Source: Pterobdella sp. o SKG-2022 (Eukaryota > Annelida > Clitellata > Hirudinida > Piscicolidae). From it: 64,000 nt of DNA. Positions 50,193 through 63,068 of the stretch are shown in pieces (positions within the stretch are counted from its first letter, which is position 1; every line of letters starts with the position of its first letter). Under the pieces are notes generated by a model. It made no database searches. It saw only the letters and a list, made by a program, of their open reading frames with translations, and was not told the origin of the DNA. Location: contig OZ038323.1 of the NCBI GenBank assembly GCA_964035795.1, forward strand, positions 9,701,992-9,765,991, written 5' to 3'. The position numbers were made by a program, and so were the translations under genes.

Positions 50193-53100
50193 TTAATTTA
50201 AATCACCTTTGTTTTGAAACTTTTTTTCATTTCCTTCAATGAATTTTTTGAAAATCTTTATACTTTCTCTCATACACTTTGGTACCATTTCTGAAAGAAC
50301 CACGTAATATAATAACCCATATTTAATCAAACCTCAATTGAATAAATTTTGAAATCACCTGCTTTATTGAAATTATTTTTATCTGATGAGAATTCTTTAC
50401 AGTCTCTTAGCACATCACTGTAAGAAAATTTTAAATTATAACAATAAGAAATATAGAGCAAAAATCATAAAAATCATTATGATATTATGAGTCTAATAAT
50501 TAATTTTTAAAATTGTTTCATTATTTCTTCAAATGCTACGAGTCTTTTCCAAAATTTAGCTCACACTAATATTATAACAAACTTGGCAACCGTTGGTCAA
50601 CTTACATACTGAGATAGACTAATACATCATAGCTATACAAGTACATACCAGATAGTAGGAACAGCATTGAGGTCAAAATCAAAAGCTTTTGAAGCTTCAA
50701 AAGGAACACAAACTTTGCCTGTAATATTTTCAAACCATTGAGTAAACTATTGCAAACACGTCAGGATAATATAAGGTTACCAGTCTTTGGATGGATGGAG
50801 AAGGGACTTTTGAGTAAATGATTTACTCCTGGTTAATTAATTCACATTTGATTATTTGATAGCATAAATAGGAGCAACTCAAGTACAAATAGGTTACTTA
50901 AAACTCACATCAAACAGATCCATTTCATTAACCAATAAAACAAGCTAAAAAAAACCTCCAACTGAACTATCTTGAAGTAAAACATCACAGCCACAAACCT
51001 ATGGAGACATGGGCGTCAAGACGAGGATAGCAGTATTGCAACTTGATTTCACTCAACAAGTTCTCTGCCTCTTTCAGGTGTTTTCTTGCATCCTTCGGAG
51101 GCTTTTTTTCACTCAGTTGCTGAAGTTATTTTTTAAATGTTTATGAATAGGATTTGGTTTGAAGCATTATTCATATGTGACTTCTATCAAAAACACACAA
51201 AAACTCAAAAGTAAATTATAATTAATTCTTACCAATATTTAAAACCAACTGATATAATGTAAAACAATAAATAGGATTATAACAACTTCCAATGATAGCA
51301 AGACATGAGACCTTTATAACTTCAGACCTCCTGGCCTCGATCAGTTTCTTCACTACCTCCCACTGTGTTTGTGATTTTACCTCTCCATCTGTCTCTTCTG
51401 CTGTTGAATATCAAATTGAGGCATCCATTATGGTTAATAGTTTGCTTGATAGTGGGAATAAGTTGTGTTGATTTTGTAAAATATATTTGAAAAATTCAAG
51501 CTTATTAAAGAAAATATGTAGAATTCAATAGATGCTACCTTCAATGAAATCTGAAAACTTTTCTTTAAGATGTTAGAGAAAGTTAAGGAGATCTAAATTA
51601 ACAATGAAACATACAAATCTCTAAAAAATGAATAAAATTCGTATAGAAAAAACATTCAACTTCCAAACACAACAGCAAAGGATATAATCTGGAAGCATGG
51701 GAAGCAGAGCATTGATTTTGTGTTCGTTAGAGAGGAAGTCTTGTTTGCTAAAGAAGTAGTCCTCCAGATGTTTGTCAATGATTTGGAGAGATTTCCTGGA
51801 GTATGTGATGATGTATGTAGATTTTATAATAGTAATATAGAGGCATAAAATCACAGTGGATGATAAATAATGGATATTTCAATTCTTCAAGCCAAACGTG
51901 AATATTCAAATAAAAACACTTGTATAGTATATGTACCCCATTTGATAATGTAAGTTCATTTTATGAAAAGCATTGTGGAGTAAAATAAACTCCTAAGTGT
52001 TTTCATTTGAATAAATAATGGATAGTTCAAGTAGAAAAATAATCAAATGGTCCCAAGTTTAGAACCAATGTATTCAGAAACATAATAAAACCAATACATG
52101 AATTAATTGATTATAGAGCGTATAAGCTAATATGGATAGTTGCTTCTATCATTTACCTTATGGAAGGATGCATCTTGGCACTCTTCAACTGCACTTTTTT
52201 CAAACATTTATCCCCACCCTGGAAGTGAATTGAACATCATGAAGTTGAAGTTTTGAACATTAGAAGAATCAAACTACCCTCAAACTTATATCAACACACA
52301 CACACACACCAAACCTTGATGAGGGTGAGATACTCTACAATGGCACTTCTGACCTCCTGGCACAGAGCTAGATCATCAGCCACCCAGGCATGCACCCCTC
52401 TTCTCCCTGAGTACACCCACAACACTGAGTCATAACCAAAGTCCTCTGTGCACGTTTAGAGGTGTTAGGTTATAGGTTTTGAGGGTTGTAATTGAGAGTT
52501 CAGTTTTATAACATATAATTGACTGAAGTGAAAAAATTTATTCATTATCTATCCTGTTTATGAGTAATAAAAGAAAGCTAATAAGAACAATTTGAAACAT
52601 ATAATTGTGAAATTAGTCAACCTTTCAAGGCTCTGTCGATGATCTGGACTGCCATGGCCATTAGAGGCCAACACTTGTGGCATATGTCTGCTCCTCTGTG
52701 CGGATGTATGTGTAAATGTGTAGAGTATGATATACAATTGAAGTAAATATATGTTTAATGAAAATAAAAAACTAAGAATTTTAAATATCTTATGTATTAT
52801 TTTCTGAATGTTTAAGTTGAGTTTTAATGATTCATAGTTTTTAACCAGGTATTAAGTCCTCAAATAAGAAACAAAAAATCTTTAAAACAAAGATAAATTG
52901 AAGAAAATCACTTACTGGCAACAGAACCTCACATCATCGTAGTCTGAGATATCAATATCAAACACCAACTCCTTCTCAAGGGCCTTGAATGATCCTGAAT
53001 CCACAGCATCCCTGTCTTTAGGCTAATTGTTTGGTGATGTTGGTTATAGGGATGAATAGTGTGAATTTAGCACAGTTTGGTAGATTGAGATATAAAACTT

Positions 53101-53545
53101 TGAAAAATAAAAAAATATATTTTTGAATTCAGATATGAATTTATTTTGGAATTAAGAAATAAATATTATTGAATTTTATGTATACTTTGTGAGAAAATAT
53201 GGCTCCTATGTCAATTTTGTGTGGGCACATTTGTATTAATTCTTTTTCAAAATCCGTGTGATCCACAAAAGATAAATATCTGAACAATTGACGCTATTAT
53301 ATTAGACTCGATGTTAAAAAAAAAAATACCTTATATAGACATCATTTTTTAAAGTAAATGAAAATTCTCTTTTGACAAAAGCTCCTGGAAAATAATTTAA
53401 AATCAGGAAACAACCATAAAAATGTTTATATTATTAACATACCTCCTTCATAATCAAGCCATCGATAAAACAACTCGCAGGGAAATGCTTTTTTGTAATA
53501 TGAAGGTAACAAGTCAGGCAGCAATCCAGGTTCATATTCATCCAT
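50193..53545 (-). CDS. PRIM1: DNA primase small (catalytic) subunit
   Basis: Fourteen minus-strand exons: 53443-53545, 53330-53384, 53186-53279, 52916-53022, 52622-52695, 52315-52445, 52157-52218, 51674-51795, 51321-51400, 50999-51119, 50781-50828, 50649-50718, 50359-50417, 50193-50290. The product is about 407 residues, close to the human 420. It makes RNA primers for replication in the DNA polymerase alpha-primase complex. Visible markers: start MDEYEPGLLPDLLPSYYKKA, catalytic aspartates in VFDIDISDYDDV, the zinc-type CC...ADICHKCW, nucleotide-binding VYSGRRGVHAWVADD, third catalytic Asp in YCYPRLDAHVS, and HLLKSPFSIHPKTGKVC. All phases agree. The end of exon 9 could instead be at 51312. 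AATAAA on the minus strand (50188-50193) overlaps the stop codon. Confidence 0.95.
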
Positions 53546-54403
53546 TTTTCAAATAAGTTTTAAAATATAATGAAACCCTGGATTAAATTAAAAATTAAAC
53601 AGGTTTGTGAAATTTTTTTAATGAAAAATATTGCGCCAAAACTTGAATACAAAAGTAAATCTAGCTTTAAAATAAATAAAAAAATTTAAAGTTTCCTGTT
53701 TTAGGAGAAAACAGCTGTTCATACTGAATTTTCAAAATTTTTAATTTGATGAATAAAATATAAAAATCAACATGGTTCAATGAATTAATTTTCTTGATTA
53801 AGGCATTGACGTTTATTTTTGTAATTTAACGATTATAATTAATTAAAATTATTTACAAAACGATTCAGTCAGTTTTTTTAAAGTTAAGGTTGTCTTAAAC
53901 AAATTTTCGTACATTTTACTATGTTTTATATGTTTTACTATATTCCACCACAACACTGTCGTTCTGGAAAAAATGGCAAAATTTTTTATATAAAAAAATT
54001 TTTGTGAATGATTAGTCACAAAATTGTGAATTATATAAACATGACAAAACCTGGATAGTCTGGATTGTTATGTAATTTGTGTTTCCGATATCTGGATTTT
54101 TTTGGATCATCTGTATTTATATTGTTTTTTTTTTAAGTTATGCATTAGTCTAAATTATTTATAAATTTGAAAAAAAATTTTAATTACTCAAACTTTAAAT
54201 TCTTGTTTTGGGTCTATGTTTTTTAAGATCGTATCTTATTATGATTAGTCCTTTATTAATTGAAACTTTTTTACTTATTTTTAAATTATTCATATTTTTT
54301 TAAACATTTAAAAAAAGTTTTTTATGTTAGCTACATAAAACAAATACTCTTTTTGAATATTAAATGACTGAAGCTCTTTCATAATAATTGTAACATACTC
54401 ATA
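53546..54403. promoter_or_regulatory. Divergent intergenic region between PRIM1 and the CLC gene
   Basis: About 860 bases, strongly AT-rich, between two start codons pointing away from each other. It must contain both promoters, assuming no far-upstream non-coding exons. No TATA box, E2F site or other motif could be called with confidence. Confidence 0.45.
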
Positions 54404-57400
54404 ATGATTGAGCTAGAAGAGCACGAAACTCGTCTGAAAAACAGAAATGGAGTATTAAAAGATGATCAAAACGATGTTAATTACCAAGGTGACTTTCGCA
54501 TTTTTTATCAATAACTTAGAAGGTAGTCTTTTTTCTAGCTGCATGTAATTAGTAAATGTTTCAATAAAGGTTCTTCAATGGAAGCTTTAGAAGAGTTGCC
54601 AGTAGGTATTGGTCAGTATGATGATTTTCACACAATTGATTGGCTACGAGACATCTCGAGAGACAGAACCAGACATAGGATGATTCTGCAACGTCGTAAT
54701 GAAGGATGTTTTACAAGAATGAAAACTGCACACGATGCATGGAGTGGATGGGTGTGTGTTCTTTTTGTGGGATGTGCTGCTGGTATGTTACAGATATTAT
54801 TTATTTCCCTTTTGAACAATTTTTATAACTTTGAATAAGTAAAACTCATAAAAACACCTGTAAAATATACCAACTAACCACAATCATGAAGGTATAATGG
54901 CAGCCATAGTGGACATAGGAGCCACCTGGATGAGTGACTTGAAGGAAGGTGTGTGTCTGGAAGCCTTCTGGTTGAACAAGGAACACTGCTGCTGGGCTGC
55001 TAATGATACTTCATTCCAACAAGATGAGTGCTCACAAGTATGTGGTTTTTTACTTCTATCTATATATGCTTGGTGAGTTGTTTTTTGTCATATATGTATT
55101 TTTCCCTCACACTCCAGTGGAAGTCATGGCCCGAGTTGTTTGGGATAGAGAGCAAAGTAGGAGCAGGAGTGTACATCTTGTCATATCTCATGTACATTAT
55201 CTGGGCTGTCATATTTGCCCTCCTAGCTGCTCTCTTAGTCAAAGTTTTTGCCCCATATGCCTGTGGCTCAGGAATTCCTGAGGTTTGGTTTCCTTTCATT
55301 TCAATAATGATGTTTGTTTGTATAGCATTAAAAACATTAATTTAGGCATGCTTTTACATTTTGTTTATCCAGTTTGGGACAACTTCGTTTCAATCATTAA
55401 CTTTTCAGAAATAGTTTTATAAGTCTATTTTATAGCAGTTTTATCTCAGGTTGTCTTATGAATAATTTATCTAAAGTTAAAGTCTGGAACTGCATAAAGC
55501 TGTGTGAACATGTGAAAGTTCAGCCATAAACATTAGTTATAAATACTACATTGTTTCATTTAGAAATTAAATAGCTCTTGCAAGTCTAATTAAAATTTTT
55601 GAGTATTTTATAAAATATATTTTTCATCAGAAAAGACTTCATTAGCTGAACTAGCAATACCAAAATCCTCAATCCTTGTTTGTTTATTTAAGCTTTACAC
55701 ATACAATGGATAATTCAATTTAAATTCCACAAACACAAACTTCCTTTGTGATAATATCAAATTTCATATGAATAATTGCATAATGTTTCACTTGAATTCC
55801 AACATTTTAAACAGCTGATTAAGTCAATAACTGTTTGACACTGATAATTTAACAGTAAAACTTATAAAGAATTAAAAAAATTGTAAATGTAAGTTTAAAT
55901 TAGAAAATGATTGAAATTCCGCTTTATTTTTACCTAAGAATCTCCAGTTATATTTAATTTGAAAAATTTTTTGCAACTTTATCAACTACAACACCCATAT
56001 ACATAACAACACAGTTAAAACCGATCAACCTCCATCTTTATCAATACAACTGCGTAATGAAACCAACCACTAGCACCAATCATTACACACCAGCTTCTAA
56101 TACCACACCATACTGTTATCATAGATAAGGACATACATCAAAACCCAGTAACCATACAGACACCACCATAAACACCACACCATTACACAGATAAAGACCA
56201 TATTGAGTGGTTTCATCATCAGGGGTTATCTGGGCAAGTGGACACTGATGATCAAGTCTATTGGGCTGATGCTCTCTGTGTCTTCTGGTCTCTCTCTTGG
56301 TGCGATAATATTAACACTTTTTTTATTTTTAATTTATAATCTTATAAATAATTTTTATCGTTTTTGTTTTATATAACTTCATTTGTTTTATTTATTATCG
56401 TTTTTAATAGCATACTAGATAATATTATTCACCATGAAATGCCCAATAACTCTTGAATAAATTAACCATACTTAATGAGGTAGAGGTTGTATAATAGAGC
56501 ATAAATATCCATCTTATCAATACATCGCAGGCAAGGAAGGACCGTTTGTGCACATAGCCTCATGTTGCGGCAACATCATCTCCCATCTGTTCCCAAAGTA
56601 CGACAAGAACGAGGCCAAAAAAAGGGAGGTTGGTGAATTTTTGTTATATGTGTGGTTGTGAGGGTTGATAGTATGGGGATGAGTTTTTGCAGAATTTTTG
56701 TTCCATGTGTGAAAATCGTGAAGTAATTCTTTTGTTCCTAAAATATTACCTGAAGATTGATTTTTGTTTTGCAAAATAATTTGTACTCAAGATAGAATAT
56801 TTTTTAAACATAACAATGTTCGATTTTCTATGCTTTTCACCACTATCTTTTATACTGTTTTACATTATTATGCATAGCACGATATCACAGACTAAATTTA
56901 CATACAATTCACAACCATTATTATTTTTTCTCATGTTGATGATGAAACTAATAATAAGGATAATGCGCCAAAAAGGGCAGCTGAGGTACAAAAATGAGGG
57001 TAATAACGGCACACCACAGATCTTGTCTGCGGCGGCAGCAGCTGGAGTGAGTGTTGCTTTCGGGGCTCCTATTGGTGGAGTCTTGTTTTCCCTCGAAGAG
57101 GTCTGTTGCTTATGTTGTTTCATTGATTTTATCTTTTTTTTTTGTTTAATAATGTTATGGTAGAGTTCTAGCTTCAAACTTCTTGGTGATATAACTTTGT
57201 GTTAAGAAAAGCTTTCTGTTTAAAAAAACAAACAAAAAAGCTTGTTTCTTTCTAAATCACAATACACATTATCATCACACACAATAGGTGAGTTACTACT
57301 TTCCCCTCAAAACACTATGGCGGTCGTTCTTTTGCGCCTTGGCTGCTGCCTTTGTACTGAGGTCATTCAACCCCTTCGGCAACGACCACCTCGTGATGTT

Positions 57401-60400
57401 CTACATAGAGTACCACAACCCATGGTTCCTTGTGGAACTTTCTGGATTCATCCTTCTTGGAGTCTTTGGAGTGCGTTTTGTTTTTTTTTAATTTTTAAAT
57501 ATTGTGTGGAGCTTGATAATATTCTTATTATATGAGAGACTTAATAATTTTTTGAAGTTTACCCTCATGAAGTGGCATATTCGATAGGCGTAGAAATTTA
57601 TGGTAATTTGGCGTGTGTCATTTATCACATCAAAACACTGAAGTTTCATAAGGAGGACTTTGATGGCAAGAAAAAATTATATAGAATAGCAACATAATTT
57701 CAATCATTAAAAGATTCTCACTACCTTAGACCCTCACCACCATCCTCACTACCACAGGGGTTGTGGGGGACGATGTTTATAAGGGCGAACATAAAATGGT
57801 GCAGATACCGGAAGACTTCAATCCTCGGCAAGTACAATATCACTGAGGTATGTAATGATGTATGTGTGCTTTTGTGGGGGTCTTGTTGATATGATGTCTC
57901 ACTGTGCTTTTGTGGTAATCTTAATATCTCTAGAGATTTGTTTTTGGTGATTTTTTGCCTTTTAATGGTTTAAAAAAATTGACCGCTTAATCAATTTTTG
58001 TCTTGTTTATTCAATATATTTTAACTCACTTCACAGGTGTTGGTAGTGGCACTTGTAACAGCAATATTAAGCTACCCCAACAAGTACACCCGCATGAACA
58101 CGTCATCTCTAATTAAGTCCCTAGTCAGTATGTGTCACCTGGAGGATGAAAGTCCACTTTGGTTGGTGGGGGTCTTTGTGGCGATGCTATGAGCGCCTCT
58201 GTAGCGAATGGAGTTTTGAATTGTGGTGTTTAACAGTTATAATATTTTAAGGTTTTAGAAATGGAAAATAAAACTAGGTTTTATGATCTGTATAATGTAG
58301 TATGAATAAGATGAGTCAGCGAGCAATGATGAAAATTAAAATAAGAGTTTGTATTGATTTGTATTAATTTTTTGCATATTTTATGCTTTCGCCAAACCAT
58401 CAATTAATTTATGACTACTCTATCTATAACTCCCATCTACCCATTATATCACTATTTCATTCACAAACTCATCAATCTACGAACCATCTGCCCATAAATT
58501 CAGCAACCCAAACATCAACAGTGATTATGCACGCAACGTGACCTCGGTGAGCAGTGACATAGTGAGTGCTCCATTGGGTCCAGAGGCCATCAAGGCAGTG
58601 TGTCTCCTGTGCCTCGCTCTCTTCCTCAAGATGCTCCTTACTGTCTTCACTTTTGGGATCAAGGTTTGAGGCTTGTGTGTGTCATCATTATTAGGTTTCG
58701 GTGTCTAATGTTTTATATATTATTATTTATTTATACTTTTTGTGTTTTAGTTTCATCGTTATTGTGTAGGTTTTTTTTACATAATCATTATTGGGTTTTG
58801 GTTTATTTCATCATTAAATTCTTTTTCCTTATCAGCATAATTAGCTTTAATAATCCTCTATCACCAGCATCACAGGATAAACAATACTCCACCAAACACA
58901 CCAGGTACCGGCAGGACTGTTCATCCCAAGCATGGCCATCGGGGCCATCGCAGGCAGGCTTGTTGGCATGACTATGGAGCAAATCGCTTTGTTGGTCTTT
59001 TGTGTTGATTTATGTGGCTTTCAGGGATTTTATTATTATTACTATTATAAACCTTTTGTTTCATCTCATGTTATCATATTTTATGAGATTGTGTGTTATT
59101 TTGAGGTTACTCTAATGTTTTTGTAATGGTGTAGTTTAGATATTTTTGAAAAAATACTTCATTACTTTATAATCCCATCTAAATAATATTAACCTATTGA
59201 CATCATTCTCACTCATTTTTAACTACGAATTTTCTCCGTTCTCAACAAAAAAAAAACAATCAATCCACCAGTCACAACCAGGATCACTACATTTTCAAGG
59301 AGATGTGTAGCAGTGGTCACACGTGTGTCACACCGGGTCTCTACGCTATGGTAGGAGCTTGTGCCGCTCTCGGAGGCGTCACCCGAATGACTGGTCGGTA
59401 TTTGGTTCGGTTTGGGGGTAGAGGAAGGGGATGTTAGTAGAGATGTGGTAGTTGGTTGTTTAGTTGGTGGTGATGTTTGTTAGTTATTTAGTAAGTTAGT
59501 TAGTTCATTAGTTAGTTAGTCAGTTTGTTAGACGATAATGAGAATGATATTAGCAATGATGATAATGGCGATGATGGAAATAAAAGACTACCCAAAACTC
59601 CCCACTTCACAGTATCATTGGTGGTGATCATGTTCGAGTTAACGGGGGGGCTACAGTATATTGTGCCTCTCATGGCTGCCGCCATGACAGCTAAGTGGGT
59701 GGCAGACTCCCTCAACAAGGAAGGAATGTGAGGGCTTTTCGTGTTTTTGTCGTTACCATGATTGATTGTTGCTATTTGCATTATTATTTTTTTATTATTA
59801 TTAATATTATTGACGTGTGTTTATTACTCATCATACATTTTTAAATCTTTATAATTTATCATAATTAATATATCATCATAGTTAACCATGATGATGATGA
59901 TAATGATGATGATGATGATGATATTCAAAAAAAACAATGCTAACCAAATGAGAATGATATAATATAGCAATGATAATAATGAGAATGATATATTGTGATA
60001 ATGATGAAATCACTCCCCCCCCCCTCCCTCACAACCCACGTTATAGTTACGATGCCCATATAAGTCTTAATGGGTACCCCTACCTGGATTGCAAGGAAGA
60101 GTTCACACACACCACCATTGCTGCTGATGTTATGAAGCCCAGGTGGGTTTTGTTGGTGACGTTAAATGTTTATGGTGGTGGAGGTGGGGGTTTTGGTGAT
60201 GTTGGTAGTGGTGGAAATGAGTAGATAGATAGTGATGATATTACAATTATGTTTATAGGATACTCGTAACATTATAAAGCCATAAAAAAATTTTTCCGTT
60301 GAGAGAGATTCCTGTAGAAAAGATTTCCATTACAAAGGTCATTATTACATTAGAGTATCACATCACACCTGTGCAGACTGCACGAGTTACCACTGAGTAC

Positions 60401-62124
60401 TGTGACGCAAGATTCCATGACCCTGGGAGAGATAGGTATGTGAGGTTGAAGTTGTATGGAATTGTTCGTTGTACAGAATAGATTTTTGTTATACTTGAAT
60501 TATTTATTGATTTTATTCTCTTGTTTCATTATTTTTGTTTGCTTAAAAGGCATGTATAAAACTAAGCACACCCTCCACACAACAATAACCACATCACTCG
60601 ACAGAGCTGCTTTTGAGGGACACAGACCACAATGGCTTTCCTGTTATCGTTTCGAGGCAGTCTCAGTTCTTAGTGGGATTTGTGCTCAGAAGGGACCTCA
60701 TAATTGCCCTCAGTGTGTTTTTTACTTTGTTCTTTATATGTTTTACGTGATTCAATTCAAATCAAATATTTCTCTAACTGGATAATACAGAGCTTTTCTA
60801 AGTTTGAGTTTATATTTAAAATTATCAATTGTCGTTTCACTCAATGGTGTTTTTTAGGCTTAAAATTTATCTTTTATTCATTCAATAATTTCAATATCAA
60901 TACTACTAATACAGTAGTAATAATAAAAAAATAATAGTATTAAAAATAATAATAAATATAATAATAGTAATAATAAAAATGAAAATAATATAATAGGAAT
61001 ATTAATAGTTGCATGAAAACACCATACGCCATACGACTCACACAGACAACGCAAGGAAGATGAACGAAGGTCTTTTAAGCACTTCTCCAGTCATATTCTC
61101 ATCTGAAGTTCCTCCGCCCAACAAACTCAACGCTCCTCCCTCCCTCAAACTGCGCAAAATAGTTGACATGGTCTGTTGGTTTATTGATTTTTATGCAAAG
61201 ATTCACTTTCAATTTTTTTTATTGTTTTGTTTTTTTTTTGTAATGCGCATTGCCTATGAGTTTTTGAAGGCGGTATAGCTGGTTTTTTCTTTATAGTTTT
61301 TTTTTAAGTTCTAATGCAGTTTTGAAATATATTTTGAAATGAAAAACAAGATGGAATCACACAAAAAAAATATTGGTATAATCTAACGCAATTAGTCCAT
61401 GTGATGATGAGAAGAGTTGGTGTGATCATCACCATCATCATGTTCGTGGAGTTGGACTTGATTCAAGCCACGTTATATTTTATCAGTATTACCACGCACT
61501 TCATGTTTTGCACAGGCTCCAGTCACCATCACCGACCAAACCCCCATGGACACAGTCATCGACATGTTCAGGAAGCTGGGTCTGAGGCAGACCCTGGTCA
61601 CCAAGAACGGGTGTGTTTGTCGTTAGCCTAATGATAATAGTAATGATGTTAAAATTTAATTAATAATAATAGTAACAATAATAAGATTAATAATGTAGTT
61701 AATAATAAATATATTAATCGTCTAAAAGACATTCAAAATATGACAAATTTGTCGAATATATATGGCTTCATGCAATATTCCGCGTTTATGCCTGTTTAAA
61801 AACAAGATATAACAATCTGAATGTCTGGGGCTCTCACCTGTCTAAGTTTTGAAAAAAAATAATGTGTATTGGAAAATGAAGTATTTTGGGTTTTCATGAT
61901 CCGTTTTTTTGTTTAATTTAACTATAAATGAGCTTCAAAGCGCTGTTTTCGCAGCGTTCAAGAGTGCTGAGATAAAATAATGATTTTAAGAGATTTGCTG
62001 GGTGATTTATCTAATTGAGTAACATTTCCGCAGTCGTTTGTTGGGCATAATAACTAAGAAAGACATCCTACGTCACATTAATCAAATGGATAGTAATGAT
62101 TCTAATACTATCTTCTGCAATTGA
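54404..62124 (+). CDS. CLCN3: Chloride/proton exchanger of the CLCN3/4/5 group
   Basis: Twenty exons: 54404-54488, 54570-54782, 54892-55037, 55118-55282, 56191-56299, 56531-56628, 57020-57100, 57288-57470, 57758-57847, 58037-58161, 58504-58663, 58905-58990, 59272-59393, 59613-59727, 60047-60142, 60377-60435, 60605-60712, 61046-61170, 61516-61610, 62034-62124. They encode 783 residues with all phases consistent. Endosomal 2Cl-/H+ exchange is expected. Seen: [12 protein letters not shown] near the start, then selectivity and gating motifs [14 protein letters not shown] (gating Glu) and [14 protein letters not shown] with the proton-glutamate position kept, [18 protein letters not shown], and [15 protein letters not shown] in its Met-Phe form. 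Two CBS domains end the protein (NGFPVIV...[40 protein letters not shown]). Group is clear; the single invertebrate gene corresponds to CLCN3, 4 and 5 together. Confidence 0.95.
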
Positions 62125-63068
62125 ACATCTCAATACATTACCATTGTAAATATTTCATTTTGGTGTTTTATTGTAACTTAACTCAGCTGACCAACTATGA
62201 CTACAGATAAAATTAATAATATTCATTTATGTAGCGCTAATCAATTAGAGCGCCACGAAATTTTTGTAAATTAATACATGGTAAATATTATAATGTTTTT
62301 ATGTTAGAGTTATATCATTAGTTATTGGTTTTTTTATACTATAAATTTATTTTATAATGTAGTATGGCTTAGTGAAGACGATTAATTAACCTTGTTTCAG
62401 TTGTGGGCATGTAGATGCAATTTCAATTTTAGTGGTCTTGTTGCTTATTTCACAGCCTCATACTTTTAACTCAAATTTCTTTGCATGTTTTTAGGTCTGG
62501 AGTTTTGTTTTTTGAACAGCCAATTTCTGTTTCGATATATTTAAATCATAAAATTGAAATATTTAATTATCAATTGAAATTATTTATTTAATCATAATTA
62601 TCAATTGTTTTATAGGATGTTAAAATTATGTAAATACTTTTATTCCATAGCATTAAAAATTTTTTTATCATACTTATTTGAGTTTATAATTTTTTAAAAT
62701 TTTGCAAATAATTGTTTTATAAATGTGATGATTACATTCAGTCCAATATATTTGACTTCATTAATTTCGTGTCGTTCTTTTCCCTCAAAACTTATCGATC
62801 TCCTATAGTAGCTTCGAACGAGTTCAAGCTTGTAAAGCTTTTGGTAAATATTAAAGATTTATTATAAACAATTTTTTTTAAACTTGCAAGAATTTGCTAT
62901 ATATTGAAACTAAATTTTTGTAATTAAAATCGTAATCTTTACCCACTTTTGGCAACGTTGAAAATAAACAATCAGCTGTAACTTTAGCAAATACTTTAAG
63001 CCTATGATTTCTACAAATTTGAAATTTGTTGATGAAAATTGTTTTTTAACTTCAATTTTTTCTTAAGT
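62125..63068. other. Intergenic region between the CLC and BTB genes
   Basis: AT-rich. It holds the CLC 3' UTR and presumably the promoter of the BTB gene. No coding exon, RNA gene or long repeat was identified. Confidence 0.6.

Noticed and set aside
60299..60481. 60-residue ORF starting at 60299 as part of the CLC gene
   Set aside because: Its frame does not match the CBS domain. The real exon is 60377-60435 in another frame, giving [16 protein letters not shown].
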